Source: Actinokineospora auranticolor (GTDB lineage: Bacteria > Actinomycetota > Actinomycetes > Mycobacteriales > Pseudonocardiaceae). Taken from it: DNA of 64,000 nt. Shown one piece after another: positions 58,611-64,000 of this stretch (position 1 is the first letter of the stretch; each line of letters begins with the position of its first letter). The notes below the pieces were generated by a model that was given only the letters and a program-made list of their open reading frames with translations, did no database searches and was not told where the DNA came from. The stretch is taken from the NCBI RefSeq assembly GCF_002934265.1, contig NZ_PTIX01000026.1, forward strand, positions 1-64,000, given 5' to 3'. A program made the translations under genes and the position numbers.

Positions 58611-59489
58611 GTGCCGGTCGTCGACCTCAACGGGATCAGCCTGAGCTACCAGGACAAGGGCGCGGGCAGGCCCGTCGTGATGCTGATGGGGATGGGCAGC
58701 TCCGGTCGGGTGTGGCACCTGCACCAGCAGCCCGCGCTCATCGCCGCCGGGCACCGGGTGATCACCGTGGACAATCGGGGCGTCCCACCGACCTCCGAGT
58801 GCGCCGACGGCATCACCGTCGCCGACATGGCCGCCGACGTCATCGCCCTCGCCGCGCACCTCGGCCTCGACCGCTTCGACCTGGTCGGCACCTCGCTGGG
58901 CGCGCGGATCGCCATCGACGTGGCCGCGACCAAACCGGACCTCGTGGGCCGCGTAGTGCTGCTCGCGGCCCGGTCGCGGGCAGGCCGGCTGCACGCGACG
59001 TTCGACGCGGGGGAGCGGGACCTGGTCGACGAAGGCGTTGTGCTGCCGTCGCGCTACTACGCCGCCACCACCGCGATGTGGAACCTCTCCCCGCACACCC
59101 TGTTCGACCGCGACAAGGTCGGCGAGTGGCTGGACATCCTCGAGTTCGCCACCCAGCCGCCCGGACCGGGGATCCGCGCGCAGATGGACATCGGCGACGA
59201 CCCGGACCTGTCCGGGCTGTGCGCCCGGGTCACCGCGCCGACGCTGGTGGTCTCGTTCACCGACGACCTCGTCGCCCCGCCGCACCTGGGCCGGGAGATC
59301 GCGGACTGGCTGCCCGACGCCTGGTTCACCCAGGTCGACGGCGGCGGCCACTACGGCTACCTGGAGCGGCCCGAGGTGGTGAACGGCCTGCTCACCGAGT
59401 TCCTGGCGGTCCCGCCGAGGCCACCTGTGACGGACCCCGCAGCCGGGGAGTCTGGCCCTTCTCGTGTCGTCCGAATTAGGTTAGCCTAA
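58611..59489 (+). CDS. Alpha/beta hydrolase
   Basis: A 292-aa hydrolase: oxyanion region VVMLMGMGSSGRVWHL, nucleophile LVGTSLGARIAIDVAA (GTSLG), Asp in VVSFTDDLVAPP and His in DGGGHYGYLERPEVV. It begins one base after the ABC gene ends and is in the iron-regulated operon. It may be an esterase releasing iron from a siderophore or a thioesterase-like editing enzyme; neither is proven. An iron box for the next operon overlaps its 3' end. Confidence 0.86.
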   Translation: MPVVDLNGISLSYQDKGAGRPVVMLMGMGSSGRVWHLHQQPALIAAGHRVITVDNRGVPPTSECADGITVADMAADVIALAAHLGLDRFDLVGTSLGARIAIDVAATKPDLVGRVVLLAARSRAGRLHATFDAGERDLVDEGVVLPSRYYAATTAMWNLSPHTLFDRDKVGEWLDILEFATQPPGPGIRAQMDIGDDPDLSGLCARVTAPTLVVSFTDDLVAPPHLGREIADWLPDAWFTQVDGGGHYGYLERPEVVNGLLTEFLAVPPRPPVTDPAAGESGPSRVVRIRLA

Positions 59490-59493
59490 CCAA
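59476..59493 (+). promoter_or_regulatory. Iron box upstream of mbtH-SIP-NRPS
   Basis: TTAGGTTAGCCTAACCAA is a near-perfect DtxR/IdeR/DmdR site with inverted halves TTAGG and CCTAA, 29 bp upstream of the MbtH gene. Confidence 0.92.
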
Positions 59494-59522
59494 CGAAAAT
59501 GTCGGACCCGAGGAGCACCGCG

Positions 59523-59750
59523 ATGTCGACCAACCCCTTCGACGACGAGAACGGCACCTTCCAGGCCCTGGTCAACGACGAGGGCCAGTACTCGCTGTGG
59601 CCGACGTTCCTCGAGGTGCCCGCCGGGTGGACCGTCGCCTTCGGACCGGACAGCCGCGCCGCCGTCCTCGCCTACGTCGAGGACACCTGGACCGACATGC
59701 GCCCCCGCAGCCTCGCCGAGCGGATGGACGCCGACCGGACGAGCGCCTGA
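59523..59750 (+). CDS. mbtH: MbtH family NRPS accessory protein
   Basis: A 75-aa chaperone of adenylation domains: [35 protein letters not shown] is the canonical MbtH core including the conserved N-P-F and S-L-W-P, and [11 protein letters not shown] ends it. ATG 59523 has GAGGAGC upstream. Its partner is the NRPS 1 kb downstream, whose A domains probably need it. Confidence 0.96.
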   Translation: MSTNPFDDENGTFQALVNDEGQYSLWPTFLEVPAGWTVAFGPDSRAAVLAYVEDTWTDMRPRSLAERMDADRTSA

Positions 59751-59752
59751 CG

Positions 59753-60568
59753 GTGAGCGTCACGCAGAGCCCCCGCCCGACCCCCGCCGGCCGCGACTCG
59801 CTGCGCCCCTACCGGCTCACCGTCGCGGCCAAGGCGCTGGTCACCCCGCACCTGGCGCGGATCACCCTCACCGGCCCGGACCTGGCCCACTTCACCGAGG
59901 TGGGCCCCGAGCCGCGATGCAAGGTGCTGCTGCCGCCCAGGCCCGGCGCGGAGGTCGTGGTGCCGGACGCCGTCCCGTTCTGGGACGAGGTCCGCGCGCT
60001 GCCGGAGAGCCTGCGGCCGATCGTGCGCACCTACACCGTGCGCGCGGCCCGGCCCGCGGACCTCGAACTGGACATCGACTTCGTGCTGCACGGCGACACC
60101 GGCCCGGCGTCGGCCTGGGCGGGCGCCGCCGCGGTCGGCGACCCGGTGGGCCTCTACGGCTGCCTGAGCAGCTTCGCCCCGCCCGCCGACACGTCGGCGT
60201 ACCTGGTCGTCGGCGACGAGACCGCGCTGCCCGCGATCAGCGGCATCGTCGGGAGCCTGTCCGTCGGGGCGCGCGCCCGGGTGCTGCTGGAAGTGGACGG
60301 GGCCGCCGACGAGCAGCCCCTGGCGTCCGCCGCCGACCTCGACGTCACCTGGCTGCACCGCGACGGCGCCGAACCCGGCACGACCACGCTGCTGCACGAC
60401 GCCGTGACCGCCGTCGGCGCCGTCGACCCGCGCACCTACGCCTGGGTCGCCGGGGAATCGGCGATGGCCCAGGCCGTGCGCGCGACCCTGGTGCTCGACC
60501 ACGACCTGACCCGCCAGCGCGTCTACTTCAGCGGCTACTGGCGCAGAGGCCACGCCGAAGACGACTGA
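59753..60568 (+). CDS. Siderophore-interacting protein (FAD/NAD(P)H ferric reductase)
   Basis: A 271-aa SIP-family reductase: RPIVRTYTVRAARPADLELDIDFVLHGDTGPASAWAGAAAVGDPVGL contains the FAD-binding RxYTVR, YLVVGDETALPAISGIVGSL is the nucleotide-binding part, and YAWVAGESAMAQAVRATLVLDHDL ends it. It reduces ferric siderophore to free the iron. GTG two bases after the MbtH stop. Together with the ABC pair it matches the functions fused in IrtA. Confidence 0.94.
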   Translation: MSVTQSPRPTPAGRDSLRPYRLTVAAKALVTPHLARITLTGPDLAHFTEVGPEPRCKVLLPPRPGAEVVVPDAVPFWDEVRALPESLRPIVRTYTVRAARPADLELDIDFVLHGDTGPASAWAGAAAVGDPVGLYGCLSSFAPPADTSAYLVVGDETALPAISGIVGSLSVGARARVLLEVDGAADEQPLASAADLDVTWLHRDGAEPGTTTLLHDAVTAVGAVDPRTYAWVAGESAMAQAVRATLVLDHDLTRQRVYFSGYWRRGHAEDD

Positions 60569-60717
60569 GACATTCTCTCCCACCACCCACTCCCTCGTCC
60601 CCGCCCGGCACCGTCCCCGACCTGGCGCGCGGACCGTGAACTTGGTCAACAGCAGAATCCCGTTTCTCCCACAGGGTTTGACGGGCGAGCGGCCACGGCC
60701 GTGGAAGGTTGCGCAGG

Positions 60718-63700
60718 ATGTCCGAGCCGCTAAGTCCGCTCACCCCCGCCCAGCAGGCGCTGTGGTTCGCCCAACGGCTCGACGCCTCCGGGACCGCGTA
60801 CCACACCGCCGAGGCGGTCGAGCTGCGCGGTGTGCTCGAAGTGGACGTGTTCCGGCGCGCACTGTCCGTCGTGGTCGGTGAGGCCACCGCGCTCGGCACG
60901 GTGTTCACCGTGGACGGTGACGACGTCCGGCAGCGGCCCGGCGCGCTGGAAATCCCGGTCCAGGTGGTGGATCTGCGTGACGCGGCCGATCCGATGGCGG
61001 CGGCGCGGCGGTGGATGGACGCCGACCTCGCGCGACCGGTCGAGCTGACCGTGGGCCCGTTGGCGGCTGAAGCGTTGCTCGTGGTCGGTGTGGACCACCA
61101 CCTGTGGTACCAGCGTGCGCACCACATCGTGCTCGACGGATACGGCTTCTCCCTTGTCGCGTCGCGACTCGCGGAGGTCTACCGGAACCTGGTCGGCGGT
61201 GGGGAGCCGGGGCCGAGCCCGTTCGCGCCGGTCGGCGCTTATGTTGAGGAGCAGGAGCTCTACCGCGCGTCGGAGCGGTTCGCCCAGGACAAGGACTGGT
61301 GGGCCGAGCGCGTCGCCGACCTTCCCGAGGTGGTGTCGCCGTCGACGGTGGGGGAGTCGTCGCTGGGGTTCCGCCGCGTGCGCGGGACCGTGCGCGACCT
61401 CCGGTTGGCGGCGTTGACCGCGCCCGCGGTGGTCTCCGCTGCCGTGGCGTTGTTCACGCGCCGGGTTACCGGGGCGGACGAGGTTGTGCTGGGACTGCCG
61501 ATGATGGGCAGGCTCGGCTCGGTGTCGGCGCGGATCCCGACCACTGCGGTGAACGTGCTGCCGCTGCGGGTCGCGGTTCGTCCGGGGATGACCGTCGGCG
61601 AGTTGATCGGCGCGGTCCGGGCCGAGATCCGGGCTGTCGGCTCGCACCAGCGGTACCGCGGCGAGGATGTCCGGCGCGCCGCGCATCTGCTCGCCGCGCA
61701 ACGACGTCTGGTCGGGCCGTGGGTGAACCTCAAGCCCTACCGCGCGCCACTGGACTTCGGCGGCCCGTCGGCCGAGGTGCGCTACCTCGCCGCCGGTCCG
61801 GCCGAGGACCTGTCGTTCACCGTCTACGGCGGCCAGAACGGCGTCCCGCTGGAGATCGAGCTGGACGGCGATCCCGTGCGGTACACCGAGGACGACCTGA
61901 CGAGTCATCTCCGGTCGTTCACCGCGCTGCTCCGAGGGCTGGTCGAGGCAGGCTCGGAGACACCGACCGGGCAGCTGGGGCTGTCGGAAGGACCGGCAGG
62001 CATCATCGGACCGGAACGCATCCGGCCGGGACGCGGACTGGCCGCGCTGGTGCGGGACCGCGCGGTGGACACACCGGATCGGGTCGCGGTGCGCGACGGT
62101 GTGCGGGAACTGACCTACGGCGAGCTGGTGGGCCGCGTCGGCGGGCTCGCGGCCGTGCTGTGCGAGCGGGGCGTCACGCCGGATTCCGTTGTGGCGGTGG
62201 CGTTGCCCCGCACGGTCGACCTCGTCGTCACCCTGCTGGCCGTCGCCGCCACCGGTGCCGCGTACCTGCCACTGGACCCCGGATTCCCGGCGGACCGGCT
62301 CGACCACATGCTCGCCGACGCCGCGCCCGCCCTGCTGGTGACCGCGCCCGGCATGGTCAAGCCCCTCGACGGCCTCGACGTCCTGCACCTCGACGACGTG
62401 CCCACGGCCGACCTCGACCCGGCCCCGGTACACGCCGACCAAGCCGCCTACATCCTGTACACCTCGGGATCCACCGGCCGCCCCAAGGGTGTCGTCGTGC
62501 CTTCCGGTGCGTTGGTGAACTTCCTGCTCGACATGGTCGACCGGTTCGCCCTCACCGCCGCCGACACCCTCCTCGCGGTGACCACGGTCGGCTTCGACAT
62601 CTCCGGACTGGAGCTGTTCACACCACTGCTCTCCGGCGCTGCCGTGTACCTCGTGGACGGTGACACGGCGCGCGACCCGGCACTGCTGGAGTCCGCGATC
62701 ACGGCGAGCGGCGCCACGGTCATGCAGGCCACGCCGTCGCTGTGGCAGGCGCTGCTGGCCGCTCGCCCCGATGCCGCGCGCGACCTGCGCGCCCTGGTCG
62801 GCGGCGAGGCCCTGCCCGCCGACTTGGCCGCCGACATGCTCGCCCGCACCCGTGGCGCCACCAACCTCTACGGCCCCACCGAGACCACGATCTGGTCCAC
62901 CGCGCACGTCCTGACCGACGCGCTGACCGTCCCGATCGGACTGCCGATCGCCAACACCACGGTGTACGTGCTGGATTCCGCGCTGCGCCCGGTCCCCGCC
63001 GGTGTCGCGGGCGAGCTGTACATCGCGGGCGACGGCTTGGCGCGCGGCTACCACGACCGCCCGTCCCTGAGCGCCGAACGCTTCACCGCCGACCCCTTCG
63101 GCGCCCCCGGCACCCGCATGTACCGCACCGGCGACCTGGCCCGCACCCGCGCGGACGGCCTGCTGGAGGTCCTGGGCCGGGTCGACCACCAGGTGAAGAT
63201 CCGCGGCTTCCGCATCGAACTCGGTGAGATCGAAGCGGTTCTGACCAGGCACGACGCCGTCGAGCGGGCCGTGGTCGTCGCGCACGGCACGGGCCTGGCC
63301 GAGCAGCGGCTGGTCGCGTACGTGGTCCCGGCCGTCCCCGACGACCTGGTCGAGTGGGCGCGGGCCGCGTTGCCCGACTACATGGTCCCGTCGGCGGTCA
63401 TCGGCCTCGACGCGATCCCGTTGACCCCCAACGGGAAGGTCGACCGCCGCGCCCTGCCCGCCCCCGACCTCGCGGGCTCCTCGGGTGGCCGCGCGCCGCG
63501 CAACCCGCGTGAACGGGCGCTGTGCGAGCTGGTCGGCGAGGTCCTGGGCGTTCGCGCGGTCGGCATCGACGACGACTTCTTCACCCTGGGCGGCACCTCG
63601 CTGCTGGCCACCCGGCTGAGCGTGCGGGCCCGCGTCGAACTGGGTGTCGAGCTGTCGATCCGCGCCATCTTCGACGCGCCGACCGTCGCGGGCCTGATCG

Positions 63701-64000
63701 ACCGGCTCACGGCCGCCGCCGCCATCGACGGGCCCCGCGCGGGGGAGCGGCCGGAGCGCGTGCCGCTGTCGTTCGCGCAGCGCCGCCTGTGGTTCGTGCA
63801 CGAGCTGGATGGCCCGGACCCGACCTACAACATCCCGTTGGTCCTGACTTTCGACGGCCTGCTCGACGTGCGTGCGCTGCGCGCGGCCGTCGCGGATGTT
63901 GTGGCACGTCATGAGGTCCTGCGCACCACGGTCGCCACGGACGCGGACGGTATCGCCTACCAGGTGATCGGTTCCGCCATGCCGGAGGTCGTCGAGGCGC
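60718..64000 (+). CDS. Non-ribosomal peptide synthetase, siderophore (partial; runs off the window)
   Basis: At least 1094 codons with no stop, 3' end missing. Domain order: C (1-430; HHIVLDG at about 134), A (450-910; YTSGSTGRPKG at 579, NLYGPTETTIWS near 715, TPNGKVDRR near 903), T (DDFFTLGGTSLL, Ser near 958), then a second C from PLSFAQRRLWFVHEL at about 1015. Code residues read from the A domain are D-I-L-Q-V-G-L-I-W plus the invariant Lys, one change from the glycine code. Opening with a C domain implies an acyl or upstream peptide donor. ATG 60718 has GGAAGG upstream. Confidence 0.95.
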   Translation, partial: MSEPLSPLTPAQQALWFAQRLDASGTAYHTAEAVELRGVLEVDVFRRALSVVVGEATALGTVFTVDGDDVRQRPGALEIPVQVVDLRDAADPMAAARRWMDADLARPVELTVGPLAAEALLVVGVDHHLWYQRAHHIVLDGYGFSLVASRLAEVYRNLVGGGEPGPSPFAPVGAYVEEQELYRASERFAQDKDWWAERVADLPEVVSPSTVGESSLGFRRVRGTVRDLRLAALTAPAVVSAAVALFTRRVTGADEVVLGLPMMGRLGSVSARIPTTAVNVLPLRVAVRPGMTVGELIGAVRAEIRAVGSHQRYRGEDVRRAAHLLAAQRRLVGPWVNLKPYRAPLDFGGPSAEVRYLAAGPAEDLSFTVYGGQNGVPLEIELDGDPVRYTEDDLTSHLRSFTALLRGLVEAGSETPTGQLGLSEGPAGIIGPERIRPGRGLAALVRDRAVDTPDRVAVRDGVRELTYGELVGRVGGLAAVLCERGVTPDSVVAVALPRTVDLVVTLLAVAATGAAYLPLDPGFPADRLDHMLADAAPALLVTAPGMVKPLDGLDVLHLDDVPTADLDPAPVHADQAAYILYTSGSTGRPKGVVVPSGALVNFLLDMVDRFALTAADTLLAVTTVGFDISGLELFTPLLSGAAVYLVDGDTARDPALLESAITASGATVMQATPSLWQALLAARPDAARDLRALVGGEALPADLAADMLARTRGATNLYGPTETTIWSTAHVLTDALTVPIGLPIANTTVYVLDSALRPVPAGVAGELYIAGDGLARGYHDRPSLSAERFTADPFGAPGTRMYRTGDLARTRADGLLEVLGRVDHQVKIRGFRIELGEIEAVLTRHDAVERAVVVAHGTGLAEQRLVAYVVPAVPDDLVEWARAALPDYMVPSAVIGLDAIPLTPNGKVDRRALPAPDLAGSSGGRAPRNPRERALCELVGEVLGVRAVGIDDDFFTLGGTSLLATRLSVRARVELGVELSIRAIFDAPTVAGLIDRLTAAAAIDGPRAGERPERVPLSFAQRRLWFVHELDGPDPTYNIPLVLTFDGLLDVRALRAAVADVVARHEVLRTTVATDADGIAYQVIGSAMPEVVEA

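Noticed and set aside
60693-60704. CCACGGCCGTGG palindrome just upstream of the NRPS ribosome binding site as an operator
   Set aside because: Short GC-only palindromes are expected by chance at this base composition, and the iron box upstream of mbtH already explains control.
60730-63912. 1060-codon - strand open frame opposite the NRPS
   Set aside because: The + strand has full C-A-T-C core motifs in order; the antisense translation is composition-driven.
1-64000. tRNA, rRNA and phage attachment sites
   Set aside because: No cloverleaf with a T-loop/CCA context, rRNA motif, integrase or att-like duplication was recognised by eye; a covariance scan would be decisive.

Overview
The window is about 70% GC and uses many GTG starts and overlapping GTGA/ATGA stop-start junctions. 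It carries actinobacterial signals: LexA, DasR and DtxR/IdeR-type boxes, MbtH, and a LigD-type polymerase. The gene set fits a filamentous actinomycete, most likely of the Pseudonocardiales (inference from gene content; no rRNA or tRNA gene is present to settle it).

Region 1 (1-1.65 kb): a small unknown gene, a repeat-rich non-coding stretch with a 143-bp imperfect palindrome, and a DUF4240 gene. Region 2 (1.67-12.7 kb): a divergent tryptophan/anthranilate catabolic locus. One arm, from about 9.87 kb leftwards, is an eight-gene translationally coupled operon: LLM oxidoreductase, 2-aminobenzoyl-CoA monooxygenase/reductase-like fusion, creatininase-family hydrolase, aryl-CoA ligase, SDR, enoyl-CoA hydratase, RidA, acyl-CoA dehydrogenase. 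The other arm encodes a PaaX regulator, tryptophan 2,3-dioxygenase and a kynureninase. Back-to-back promoters share one inverted repeat. Together they would take Trp via kynurenine and anthranilate to anthraniloyl-CoA and on to beta-oxidation.

Region 3 (12.7-21 kb): a CDF metal transporter, a decayed fragment, an anti-sigma-like ATPase, Ppx/GppA, a stand-alone LigD polymerase domain, a (CTCGG)12 array, a 243-bp MITE with perfect 16-bp ends and an 11-bp target duplication, an SOS-controlled 103-aa unknown gene under a perfect LexA box, a BAHD-like acyltransferase, and a GH18 chitinase with two DasR-like sites. Region 4 (20.7-29.4 kb): a structured leader ahead of a membrane protein/histidine kinase/response regulator operon, a prolyl aminopeptidase, an MscS channel, a second copy of the 588-730 palindrome, an IS3 remnant, and an Ogt/Ada-AlkA repair pair.

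Region 5 (29.5-38.6 kb): a B12-type radical SAM enzyme followed by an ATP-grasp/PLP-decarboxylase fusion (a probable unknown biosynthetic pair), a GlxA regulator with a DJ-1 protein, a secreted GDSL hydrolase, an alcohol dehydrogenase, an esterase and a TetR regulator. Region 6 (39.2-50.7 kb): a GntR-led catabolic operon (nitrilase, DUF2848, HpaB-type monooxygenase, cupin, flavin reductase), then a CocE-type hydrolase with a complete oligopeptide ABC importer that includes a fused permease-ATPase.

Region 7 (50.7-64 kb): an LLM/MarR pair, a HAD phosphatase, then an iron-regulated siderophore locus with three iron boxes: two FecCD permeases, a heterodimeric ABC exporter-fold pair, a hydrolase, MbtH, a siderophore-interacting reductase, and an NRPS that runs off the window. 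Its first A domain has a glycine-type code. No CRISPR array, tRNA or rRNA gene was seen.
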